NCBI GenBank assembly: GCA_039920305.1
Contig: JBDSEA010000055.1
Span: 1 to 14,808 of the forward strand
Reading direction: 5' to 3'
Length of the DNA: 14,808 nucleotides
Origin: DASRAJ01 sp039920305
GTDB lineage: Bacteria; Bacteroidota; Bacteroidia; Chitinophagales; UBA10324
The notes under the pieces are model-generated. The model had not been told where the DNA came from. It saw only the letters and a list, made by a program, of their open reading frames with translations, and did no database searches. The position numbers and the translations under genes were made by a program. Positions 6,955 to 13,304 of the stretch are shown here, piece by piece. How positions within the stretch are numbered: the stretch's first letter is position 1; the number at the start of each line of letters is the position of its first letter.

Positions 6955-7533
6955 ATGACCGGTCTCTTCTTCGGTTCCTTTAACCCCATTCATACAGGGC
7001 ATTTGATCGTCGCGGAATACATGCTGCAGCATGCCGGTCTTGATGAGGTTTGGTTCATTGTGTCACCTCATAACCCGCTGAAAGAACATGCGGCTCTTGC
7101 AAAAGAGGTGCTGAGATTGCAGATGGTAAAGCTTGCAGTTGAGGGGAATGAAAACTTTAAATTGAGTGATATTGAATTCAGCCTCCCCCGTCCTTCCTAC
7201 ACCATCAATACACTTGAATCACTGACCAATAAATTTCCGAAGAAAAAATTTGCAATGATCATGGGTTCTGATAGCCTGGAATCAATTTATAAATGGAAGG
7301 AATGGAGCAGGATACTATCGAATTACATGATTCTTGTTTACCGGCGTGGACCTGTCAATGATATAGAATGGAAGAAATATCCCGGAGTAGTTTTCTTCGA
7401 CACACCACTGCTGAAAATTTCCTCTACCCTGATTCGTAATATGATCGGAGATAAAAAATCCGTGCGTTACATCGTTCCCGATTCTGTGTTGAAATTTATC
7501 CGCCTGAAAAAGCTATACAGGAAGAAAAAGTGA
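6955..7533 (+). CDS. nadD: Nicotinate-nucleotide adenylyltransferase NadD
   Basis: NadD transfers AMP from ATP to nicotinate mononucleotide, giving deamido-NAD, in the cytoplasmic NAD synthesis pathway. The 192-residue protein has the nucleotidyltransferase motif GSFNPIHTGH at residues 7-16, with HxGH at 13-16. It also has SPHNPLKEH (38-45), PRPSYTINTLESL (79-90), MGSDSLESIYKWKEW (103-117) and the C-terminal ISSTLIR at 155-161. ATG 6955 is chosen because MTGLFFGSFNPIH is the family start; an earlier in-frame GTG at 6889 would add unrelated sequence from the repeat region. nadB, for the first step of de novo NAD synthesis, lies nearby on the other strand, but the two are not in one operon. Confidence 0.95.
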   Translation: MTGLFFGSFNPIHTGHLIVAEYMLQHAGLDEVWFIVSPHNPLKEHAALAKEVLRLQMVKLAVEGNENFKLSDIEFSLPRPSYTINTLESLTNKFPKKKFAMIMGSDSLESIYKWKEWSRILSNYMILVYRRGPVNDIEWKKYPGVVFFDTPLLKISSTLIRNMIGDKKSVRYIVPDSVLKFIRLKKLYRKKK

Positions 7534-7569
7534 TTGTTTATGAAAACTTCTTCAGTAACTTCCTGAAAC

Positions 7570-7598
7570 AAAAAAGCTCCTGAGATTTCAAGAGCTTT
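7570..7598 (-). terminator. Intrinsic terminator of cspA
   Basis: Read on the minus strand, AAAGCTC and GAGCTTT form the stem (plus strand 7592-7598 and 7573-7579) with partial extra pairing inside. Six T residues (plus-strand A 7570-7575) close the stem and follow it. It lies 24 nt after the cspA stop codon. On the plus strand it also lies after nadD but lacks a good T run there. Confidence 0.75.
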
Positions 7599-7621
7599 CT
7601 GTTGCAAAGAATTAAACTGAT

Positions 7622-7813
7622 TTATGCCAGACGAACGTTGACAGCATTTAGTCCTTTTTTACCCTGTGTGACATCAAAAACCACGCTGTCGCCTTCTCGA
7701 ATGTCTTGTTTCAAGCCTGTTACATGAACAAAAATGTCTTGCCCTGTTTCATTGTCCGCAATGAATCCAAATCCCTTGGAACTATTGAAGAATTTTACTT
7801 TTCCCTTTTTCAT
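7622..7813 (-). CDS. Cold-shock domain protein
   Basis: This 63-residue protein is a single cold-shock (CSD) domain, a five-stranded OB fold that binds single-stranded RNA and DNA and acts as an RNA chaperone. It starts with MKKGKVKFFNSSKGFGFIAD. The RNA-binding motifs are RNP1 (KGFGFI, residues 13-18) and RNP2 (IFVHV, 27-31), with the GDSVVFDVTQGKKGLNAVNV end typical of the family. It is a monocistronic gene between convergent nadD and the nadB gene behind it, with its own promoter and terminator. Whether it is cold-inducible or constitutive cannot be told from sequence. I use no numbered symbol because paralogues are usual. Confidence 0.95.
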   Translation of the reverse strand: MKKGKVKFFNSSKGFGFIADNETGQDIFVHVTGLKQDIREGDSVVFDVTQGKKGLNAVNVRLA

Positions 7814-7848
7814 TGTACTAAATTTTTTTTAAGTTTTTAAATGAGCAT

Positions 7849-7856
7849 CAAAAGTA
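7849..7856 (-). promoter_or_regulatory. -7 promoter element of the cold-shock gene
   Basis: On the minus strand TACTTTTG matches TAnnTTTG, 35 nt before the ATG. The leader between is A/T-rich with a run of eight T/A. No convincing -33 element was found. Confidence 0.5.
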
Positions 7857-7896
7857 CAAGAATAAACTGAGCAGAATAATTCATCATGAAGGCTAC

Positions 7897-9486
7897 TTAC
7901 AGGATGGTGTTTTTCGCCGGATTCAATTTACCGGGATAGTCTGTATTGAAATTTAAGCCCCTGCTTTCCTTCCTCATGATTGAGGATCGAATGATCAGGT
8001 AACCGATGTTGATGAGGTTGCGCAGCTCACACAGCTGAAGAGAAACAACAGTACGCGCATACAATGCTTCAGTCTCTTTGAAGATCAGGTTCAATCGCTC
8101 CAATGCTCTTGTAAGCCTGAGATTCGATCGCACGATCCCGACATAATTACTCATGATGTTTTGAACTTCCTGCCTCGTAAAAGTGATGAGCACCATCTCT
8201 TCTGGATTGAAAGTTCCTTCAGCATTCCACTCAGGAATATTTTCCTTCCAGGAAATTTTAGAAATCTTTTTCACTCCATCCGTAAAGGCGCGATGAGAAA
8301 ATACAATGGCTTCAAGCAGTGAATTCGATGCAAGCCGGTTTGCTCCGTGCAGCCCGGTGCATGCACACTCCCCGCAGGCATATAAATTTTTTATGGAAGT
8401 TTTTCCAGACTCACCGGTTTTTATACCGCCGCATAAATAATGTGCTGCCGGCACCACCGGTATCATTTCCTTCGCAGCATCAATTCCAATTGAAAGACAT
8501 TTCTCATAGATATTCGGAAAGTGTGCTATGAATTTCTTTTTATCGAGCTGGCGGCAATCGAGATAAACACATTCATCACCGCGCTTCTTCATCTCATTAT
8601 CAATTGCCCTTGCAACAATATCACGTGGTGCAAGCGATTTGCGCCTGTCATATTTATGCATGAATTCTTTTCCATCAGAGGTTTTCAAAACAGCCCCGAA
8701 ACCGCGAATGGCTTCGGTGATCAGGAATGATGGATATTCTCCAGGGTTGTAAAGAGCTGTAGGATGAAACTGGTAGAATTCCATATTTTCTACCCTGCCT
8801 TTTGCACGGTAAACCATGGCAATGCCGTCACCGGTAGCGATGACCGGGTTGGTGGTGTTCCTGTACGCATGGCCTGCGCCACCGGTGGCAAGCAGCGTGA
8901 TTCGGGAAAGAATTTTTTCAGTCTTGTTGTTCTTTGTATTCAGAACATACACACCATAACATTCGATATTTCTGGTGCGGCGGGTTACTTCAACACCCAG
9001 ATGATGCTGAGTGATCAGATCAATGGCAAAATAATGTGTGTGCATCTCAATACGGTGATGCTTTGATATTTGCTGCAACAATGTCTGTTCAATCTCTGAG
9101 CCGGTGCTGTCCTTGTGATGTAAAACGCGGTGCTCGCTATGTCCCCCTTCTCTTCCCAAATCATATTCACCCTCATCGTTCTTATCAAACTTAGCGCCCC
9201 AGTCAATTATTTCCTTCACCCGCTGCGGCCCTTCCTTAACCACAATCTCCACGATTTTTCTATCGCACAAACCATCTCCTGCATCAAGGGTATCTGCAAT
9301 GTGCTTCCTGTAAGAATCTTCCTCGAAATCCCATACGGCTGCCACACCTCCCTGTGCATACTTGGTGTTTGATTCGTCCTCGTTTGCTTTGGTGATGATG
9401 CAGACTGATCCGTGTTCTGCAACTTTTAGTGCATAAGTCAATCCTGCAATGCCAGAACCGATGATCAGGAAGTCAAACTTCTTCAT
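7897..9486 (-). CDS. nadB: L-aspartate oxidase NadB
   Basis: NadB oxidises L-aspartate to iminoaspartate with FAD, the first step of de novo NAD synthesis; NadA then makes quinolinate. The 529 residues fit the family. The FAD-binding GSGIAG is at 10-15, QGGVAAVW at 45-52 and HSEHRVLHHKDSTGSEIE at 116-133. The succinate dehydrogenase-like active-site segments are FHPTALYNP (240-248), FLITEAIRG (254-262) and APRDIVARAID (286-296). HYLCGGIKT (349-357) and TGLHGANRLASNSLLEA (377-393) follow. The helical C-terminal domain is complete. nadA and nadC are not adjacent. The 5' leader on this strand contains a GC-rich hairpin about 30 nt before the ATG. Confidence 0.96.
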   Translation of the reverse strand: MKKFDFLIIGSGIAGLTYALKVAEHGSVCIITKANEDESNTKYAQGGVAAVWDFEEDSYRKHIADTLDAGDGLCDRKIVEIVVKEGPQRVKEIIDWGAKFDKNDEGEYDLGREGGHSEHRVLHHKDSTGSEIEQTLLQQISKHHRIEMHTHYFAIDLITQHHLGVEVTRRTRNIECYGVYVLNTKNNKTEKILSRITLLATGGAGHAYRNTTNPVIATGDGIAMVYRAKGRVENMEFYQFHPTALYNPGEYPSFLITEAIRGFGAVLKTSDGKEFMHKYDRRKSLAPRDIVARAIDNEMKKRGDECVYLDCRQLDKKKFIAHFPNIYEKCLSIGIDAAKEMIPVVPAAHYLCGGIKTGESGKTSIKNLYACGECACTGLHGANRLASNSLLEAIVFSHRAFTDGVKKISKISWKENIPEWNAEGTFNPEEMVLITFTRQEVQNIMSNYVGIVRSNLRLTRALERLNLIFKETEALYARTVVSLQLCELRNLINIGYLIIRSSIMRKESRGLNFNTDYPGKLNPAKNTIL

Positions 9487-9515
9487 GAGGCAAATTAAAA
9501 TGAATTGCCGGGGAA

Positions 9516-9533
9516 GGGGAGACGCTGCTCCCC
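9516..9533 (-). promoter_or_regulatory. GC-rich hairpin in the nadB leader
   Basis: GGGGAG (9516-9521) and CTCCCC (9528-9533) pair around a 6-nt loop. In nadB mRNA the hairpin would end 29 nt before the start codon. No T run follows on the minus strand, so it is not a terminator for nadB. A regulatory or stabilising role is conjecture. Confidence 0.35.
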
Positions 9534-9620
9534 GATTATTGAAAAACAGCTGGCTTAATTTTATTTAAATACTTAGAAGCTGTTTGGAATTCAATCGAAA
9601 TTAGTTTATAGAGCAAACAA

Positions 9621-9644
9621 CCCTTCGACAAGTTCTGGATGACC
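9621..9644. repeat. Fragment resembling a dispersed REP-type repeat
   Basis: CCCTTCGACAAGTTCTGGAT followed by GACC resembles the dispersed intergenic sequence of form CCTTCGACAAGCTCAGGATGAC found in many bacterial genomes. The internal palindrome (CTTCGACAAG-like arms) is weakened here. The similarity is from memory; only one copy lies in this window. Confidence 0.4.
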
Positions 9645-9832
9645 TCTGCGCGCGAGGGTGTTGGTTTTAGATCGTAATAAGGTGCTGCATCAAATGGTAA
9701 CTATTGTGAAGTAATCATTCTGCCCTCCACTATTTCCTTAGTTAAAATCGCGGTCAATTAAATTTTCGACTAAATAATTCCTGATTTTCAATACGTTACA
9801 GAGGATTGATCTAAAAAAGTGACTTCAGGCTG

Positions 9833-9862
9833 TTGTTTCTGCCAATCTTCCGGTTACCTTTG
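9833..9862 (+). promoter_or_regulatory. Promoter of the rplM operon
   Basis: TTG (9833-9835) as the -33 core and TACCTTTG (9855-9862) as the -7 element are separated by 19 nt, the spacing expected for Bacteroidota housekeeping promoters. It is the best complete promoter in the window. It would start transcription about 27 nt before the GTG at 9896, so the rplM coding region cannot begin at 9833. Confidence 0.72.
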
Positions 9863-9895
9863 CAGCCCCGAAATTTCAACCGAAAAAATCCTTTT

Positions 9896-10336
9896 GTGAA
9901 TCATCTCAGCTTCAGAACTAAACACGCCAGCGATCAAACTGTAAAGCGCGAATGGTGGATTGTGGATGCCGAAAATCAAACACTTGGCAGAACCGCAACC
10001 AAAATTGCAATCCTTCTCATAGGAAAGCACAAGCCCAGCTTCACCAAACATGTGGATACCGGTGATTATGTGATCGTTATCAATGCAGGCAAGGTCCGCC
10101 TTACCGGAAATAAGATGACTGATAAAGAAGTAGTAACCTATAGCGGTTATCCCGGGGGTAAAAAAGTAGAATCACCTAAATCGGTTTTGCAGCGCAAACC
10201 CACCTACATGCTTGAAGAAGCTGTTCGTGGAATGTTACCAAAAACCCGGCTCGGAGCTGCTATGTACCGGAAGCTTCATGTATATGCTGATGAAAAGCAT
10301 GATCATGCAGCACAGAAACCCAAACCTGTTAAATAA
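9896..10336 (+). CDS. rplM: 50S ribosomal protein L13
   Basis: L13 is an early-assembling protein of the large ribosomal subunit. Starting at GTG 9896 the protein has 146 residues and contains REWWIVDAENQTLGRTATKI, IGKHKPSFTKHVDTGDYVIV, INAGKVRLTGNKMTDK, SGYPGG and the C-terminal RGMLPKTRLGAAMYRKLHVY. The reading frame stays open upstream to a TTG at 9833. That longer form would include the promoter, and its extra residues do not resemble L13. The GTG start is therefore inferred from the promoter position and the normal length; no ATG is available in frame near it. rpsI follows after 17 nt, the universal L13-S9 pairing. Confidence 0.93.
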   Translation: MNHLSFRTKHASDQTVKREWWIVDAENQTLGRTATKIAILLIGKHKPSFTKHVDTGDYVIVINAGKVRLTGNKMTDKEVVTYSGYPGGKKVESPKSVLQRKPTYMLEEAVRGMLPKTRLGAAMYRKLHVYADEKHDHAAQKPKPVK

Positions 10337-10353
10337 TATTTTAAAGAAATAGC

Positions 10354-10749
10354 ATGGCAGAAAATATAAGAGCAATCGGCAGAAGGAAGGAGGCAACCGC
10401 CCGCGTGATCCTGATGCCCGCTTCCGGTGACACACAAATTGTTGTAAACGGAAAAGATTACAAGGTTTATTTCCCACAGGGGATCTACCAGAAAACCATT
10501 GAACAGCCGATGCTTATTGCAGAAGTTCAGAACAAATATGACTTCACGGCGAATGTGGCAGGGGGTGGTGTTAAGGGTCAGGCAGAAGCTATTCGCCTTG
10601 GTATATCCCGTGCACTCGTGAAAGAAAATGCGGAGCTGAAGCCAAAATTGAAAACACTCAGTCTTCTCACCCGTGATCCGCGTTCCGTGGAGCGTAAAAA
10701 ACCAGGAAGAAAAAAAGCACGGAAGCGCTTCCAGTTCAGCAAGCGTTAA
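10354..10749 (+). CDS. rpsI: 30S ribosomal protein S9
   Basis: S9 is a small-subunit protein whose basic C-terminal tail reaches the P-site tRNA. The 131 residues show IRAIGRRKEATARVILMPAS at the start, then YFPQGIYQKTIEQPM, NVAGGGVKGQAEAIRLGISR and ALVKENAELKP. The conserved end LLTRDPRSVERKKPGRKKAR plus KRFQFSKR is complete, with the terminal Lys-Arg. It follows rplM by 17 nt and precedes rpsB by 37 nt, so all three are probably on one transcript from the promoter at 9833-9862. Confidence 0.96.
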   Translation: MAENIRAIGRRKEATARVILMPASGDTQIVVNGKDYKVYFPQGIYQKTIEQPMLIAEVQNKYDFTANVAGGGVKGQAEAIRLGISRALVKENAELKPKLKTLSLLTRDPRSVERKKPGRKKARKRFQFSKR

Positions 10750-10786
10750 CAGAATTCATTTCGCAAACAAAAAACAATTTCACCAC

Positions 10787-11698
10787 GTGAATAAAATTGA
10801 ATATAAAGAGCTGCTTGAAGCCGGTGTTCATTTCGGTCACCTCAAGAAGAAATGGAATCCGCGCATGATGCCGTACATCTTCATGGAGCGCAAGGGCATT
10901 CACATCATTGACCTGAATAAAACCATTGAGAATCTCGAAGAAGCATCAGCGGCGATGAAGCAGATTGCGCGCAGCGGAAAAAAAGTTTTGTTTGTTGCGA
11001 CTAAAAAGCAAGCGAAGGAAATTGTTTCCGAGGCTGCTCAAAGAGCAGGAATGCCCTTTGTAACCGAAAGGTGGCTTGGAGGAATGCTCACAAACTTTGC
11101 GACCATCAGGAAAAGCATCAAGAAAATGCAGAGCATCGAAAAAATGCTTGTTGACGGCACACTGGAAAATATTACCAAGAAAGAAAAACTGCGCCTCAGC
11201 CGTGAGAAGGCAAAGATGGAAAAGGTGCTTGGTGGCATTGCAGGGCTGAACCGCTTGCCCCACGCAATCTTTCTGGTTGACATCATGAATGAGCACATCG
11301 CACTCGCAGAAGCTAAGAAGCTCGGCATTCAAACCATCGGTATGGTGGATACGAATTCTGATCCTACTCTTGTTGACTTCGCCATTCCTGCAAATGATGA
11401 TGCTACGAAATCTATTTCCATCATCACCAAATACCTTACTGAGTCATTGATTGAAGGAATCAATGAGCGGCAGCGCGATAAAGATGACGCGGGTGGTGAG
11501 GAAGAAGAAGTAACAGATACAACACAGGAGCAGGGAACTGGATTGGAGGAAGAAACACAGGAAGAAAAAGATAAGCGGATGAAAAAGCCCGGCGGCGGCC
11601 GTGGTGGTGGCGGACCTCTGCGCAGGCGGCAGGCCCGTCCTGCAGGCGGCAGTGGCGGACCCGGAAGAGGCCCTGTAAGAAAACCTCCCTCCAGGTAA
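10787..11698 (+). CDS. rpsB: 30S ribosomal protein S2 with extended charged tail
   Basis: S2 binds the 30S subunit late and is needed for S1 association in many bacteria. The core (residues 1-230) is typical: KIEYKELLEAGVHFGHLKKK, GIHIIDLNKTIENL, FVATKKQAKEIV, FVTERWLGGMLTNFATIRKS, DTNSDPTLVDFAIPANDDAT and KSISIITKYL. It starts at GTG 10787, where VNKIEYKELL matches the family start. Longer forms would overlap the end of rpsI. After residue 230 an unusual tail follows: an acidic part (about 231-262, rich in Glu and Asp) and then a Gly/Arg/Pro-rich basic part (about 263-303). The total of 303 residues compares with roughly 230-260 for most S2 proteins. The tail has no known fold and is probably disordered. 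tsf lies 114 nt further on. Confidence 0.95.
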   Translation: MNKIEYKELLEAGVHFGHLKKKWNPRMMPYIFMERKGIHIIDLNKTIENLEEASAAMKQIARSGKKVLFVATKKQAKEIVSEAAQRAGMPFVTERWLGGMLTNFATIRKSIKKMQSIEKMLVDGTLENITKKEKLRLSREKAKMEKVLGGIAGLNRLPHAIFLVDIMNEHIALAEAKKLGIQTIGMVDTNSDPTLVDFAIPANDDATKSISIITKYLTESLIEGINERQRDKDDAGGEEEEVTDTTQEQGTGLEEETQEEKDKRMKKPGGGRGGGGPLRRRQARPAGGSGGPGRGPVRKPPSR

Positions 11699-11753
11699 TT
11701 CACTACTGAATCACGAAGCAAGATTCCATTCTTATTCGTTAAATGGTATTTAA

Positions 11754-11773
11754 AATTGGATACTGTTCCAATT
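11754..11773 (+). promoter_or_regulatory. Inverted repeat upstream of tsf
   Basis: AATTGGA (11754-11760) and TCCAATT (11767-11773) form a perfect 7-bp stem with a 6-nt loop, 39 nt before tsf. No T run follows. It could tune rpsB-to-tsf readthrough or be chance; TAAAATTG at 11751-11758 is a one-mismatch -7 element overlapping it. Confidence 0.35.
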
Positions 11774-11812
11774 GATCAGTAAAGACCAACTCTCAATTAA
11801 AATAAATATAGC

Positions 11813-12649
11813 ATGACAGAAATAACGGCATCAGAAATAAACAAGCTCCGTCAGCAAACCGGCGCAGGCATGATGGATTGTAAAAAAGCACTCACAGAAT
11901 CGGGGGGCGACTTTGAAAAAGCAATTGATTACCTCCGGAAAAAAGGACAGAAAGTTTCTGCACTTCGTGCCGACCGTGATGCAAAAGAGGGTGTGGTGGT
12001 CGCGATTGCAAATGTTGAAATGACCCGCGGGGTGATCCTGAACCTGAGCTGTGAAACAGATTTTGTGGCAAAGACGGAGGACTTTAGCAGCTTCGCGAAA
12101 AGAACAGCGGAGCTTGCGCTGGAAAGCAATGCTTCCACAGCTGAAGAAGTAAATGCACTTACGCTGGATGGCATAGCTGTAGGTGATAAGATTGCAGACA
12201 TGGTGGGGAAAATCGGGGAAAAGATCGAAGTCCGCCGCTATGAAAAATTAGAGGGCGAGACGGTGGTTCCCTACATCCATTCCAACAACAAGCTTGGTGT
12301 GCTGGTGGCATTCAGCAAGCCAAAAAGTGATTCACTGGTAGCGGCAGGAAAAGATATTGCGATGCAGGTTGCGGCTATGAATCCTGCAGCGGTGGATAAA
12401 GATGCCGTGACACAGGATGTGATTGATCGCGAGCTTGACATCGCACGGGAAAAAGCTAAAGCAGATGGCAAGCCTGAAAATATGATTGATAAGATTGCAG
12501 CCGGCGCCCTGACTAAATTCTTCAATGAGAGCACGCTCATCAACCAGGAGTTCGTCAAAGACAACAAGAAAAAAATCAGCGATGTGCTCAGGGAATTGGA
12601 CAAGGACCTCAAAGTGACAGCCTTCCGGCGAGTGACGCTGGCGAGCTAA
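11813..12649 (+). CDS. tsf: Elongation factor Ts
   Basis: EF-Ts is the guanine nucleotide exchange factor that regenerates EF-Tu-GTP in the cytoplasm. The 278 residues are full length. The N-terminal UBA-like domain reads ITASEINKLRQQTGAGMMDC, KKALTESGGDFEKAIDYLRK and KGQK. The EF-Tu-contacting motif ETDFVA lies at residues 81-86. The core subdomains include YIHSNNKLGVLVAFSK and a dimerisation or coiled region near residues 205-250. It follows rpsB, the near-universal order, and ends just before a strong terminator. In most relatives pyrH follows directly; here repeats and a GxxExxY gene lie between. Confidence 0.96.
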   Translation: MTEITASEINKLRQQTGAGMMDCKKALTESGGDFEKAIDYLRKKGQKVSALRADRDAKEGVVVAIANVEMTRGVILNLSCETDFVAKTEDFSSFAKRTAELALESNASTAEEVNALTLDGIAVGDKIADMVGKIGEKIEVRRYEKLEGETVVPYIHSNNKLGVLVAFSKPKSDSLVAAGKDIAMQVAAMNPAAVDKDAVTQDVIDRELDIAREKAKADGKPENMIDKIAAGALTKFFNESTLINQEFVKDNKKKISDVLRELDKDLKVTAFRRVTLAS

Positions 12650-12654
12650 ATTTC

Positions 12655-12685
12655 AAAGGAGAGTCGCAATACTCTCCTTTTATTT
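12655..12685 (+). terminator. Intrinsic terminator after tsf
   Basis: AAAGGAGAGT (12655-12664) and ACTCTCCTTT (12671-12680) form a perfect 10-bp stem with a 6-nt loop, followed by TATTT. It begins 5 nt after the tsf stop codon and should end the rplM-tsf transcript. The 3' part overlaps the start of repeat copy 1. Confidence 0.8.
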
Positions 12686-12785
12686 GTTGCTATTTTACCG
12701 CAGAGTTTAAAAAGGATTCCGCAGAGGAAACAAGAAAGGGATCTTGAACGTTCTGCGATTAACTCAGTGACCTTTGCGGTTAAAT
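12661..12785 (+). repeat. Repeat copy 1, empty (no ORF)
   Basis: The left end (12661-12736) contains TTACCGCAGAG and GGATTCCGCAGAGG. It is nearly identical to 12801-12878 and begins with the same GAGTCG. The right end (12751-12785) contains CTGCGATTAACTCAGTGACC, then TTTGCGGTTAAAT. It differs from 13265-13299 at only 2 of 35 positions. Only 14 nt separate the ends, so this copy has the termini but not the gene. TTACCGC at the left and GCGGTTAA at the right form imperfect terminal inverted repeats. Confidence 0.78.
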
Positions 12786-12800
12786 ACTAAAGCTAAGAAT

Positions 12801-13299
12801 GAGTCGAAATATTTGCTCCTATTTATTTGTCGCTATTTTACCGCAGAGTATAAAAGGATTCCGCAGAGGAAACAAGAAATGGATATCAACGAACTTTCTT
12901 ATAGGATCATCGGAATTTCGATGGAAGTTCATTCCTCGTTAGGACCAGGTTTATTAGAGAGTGCCTATAAAGAATGTCTTTACTATAAAATCCGAAAAGC
13001 AGGCCTTATTGTAGAAAAAGAAAAACCAATGCCTCTCGTTTTTGAAGAGGTCAAACTCGATTGCGGCTATCGGATTGATTTGCTGATAGAAAATAAATTG
13101 GTAATTGAAGTCAAGGCAGTCGAAGCTCTCAATGATGTTCATTTGGCTCAGGTACTGACTTACTTAAAACTCGGAAACTTTAGTTTGGGGCTGCTCATCA
13201 ACTTTAATGTTGCTCACCTGAAAGATGGAATCAAGCGAGTAGCTAACAATTTTATCTCTGAGCCCTCTGCGATTACCTCAGTGACCTTTGCGGTTAAAT
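12801..13299 (+). mobile_element. Repeat-bounded unit carrying a GxxExxY gene
   Basis: Copy 2 has the same left end as copy 1 (12801-12878) and the same right end (13265-13299), but a full GxxExxY reading frame lies between. The ends are imperfect inverted repeats built from CCGCAGAG/CTCTGCG and TTACCGC/GCGGTTAA. No transposase and no clear target-site duplication are visible. The unit sits between tsf and pyrH, which are usually adjacent. Calling it mobile is an inference from the paired empty and filled copies and from the known frequent association of GxxExxY genes with CGCAGAG-type repeats. Confidence 0.55.
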
Positions 13300-13304
13300 C
13301 ATGA
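12879..13304 (+). CDS. GxxExxY-family protein (PD-(D/E)XK-like)
   Basis: This 141-residue protein belongs to the GxxExxY family: GLLESAY at residues 24-30 within HSSLGPGLLESAYKECL. A PD-(D/E)XK nuclease-like core follows: YRIDLLIENKLVIEVKAV, with D67, E77 and K79 placed as in the nuclease fold, then LAQVLTYLKL with Q91. LGLLINFNV and LKDGIKRVANNF are the usual family end. The function is unknown; nuclease activity is suggested by the fold only. The last 16 residues (126-141) are unusual because they are largely translated from the right repeat. ATG 12879 lies directly at the end of the left repeat. The stop codon TGA 13302-13304 overlaps the pyrH start codon. Confidence 0.88.
   Translation: MDINELSYRIIGISMEVHSSLGPGLLESAYKECLYYKIRKAGLIVEKEKPMPLVFEEVKLDCGYRIDLLIENKLVIEVKAVEALNDVHLAQVLTYLKLGNFSLGLLINFNVAHLKDGIKRVANNFISEPSAITSVTFAVKS

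Larger units (their letters stand above)
9487..9854. other. Gene-free region between nadB and rplM
   Basis: About 370 nt hold the divergent upstream regions of nadB (-) and rplM (+). Besides the nadB leader hairpin there is an 8-bp inverted repeat, AAACAGCT (9544-9551) and AGCTGTTT (9578-9585), with a 26-nt A/T-rich loop, and a REP-like fragment at 9621-9644. I see no convincing coding sequence, no RNA gene I can name, and no exact TAnnTTTG for nadB. Confidence 0.5.

Noticed and set aside
8319..9372. Several plus-strand open frames opposite nadB
   Set aside because: They lie fully within the well-supported nadB gene, match no family I know and lack promoters.
9487..9832. Possible small gene or structured RNA before rplM
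   Set aside because: No frame with family likeness and no recognisable RNA motif beyond simple hairpins.
11329..11721. Proline-rich open frame on the minus strand opposite the rpsB tail
   Set aside because: It mirrors the Gly/Arg codons of rpsB and has no start context or family likeness; it is a shadow frame.
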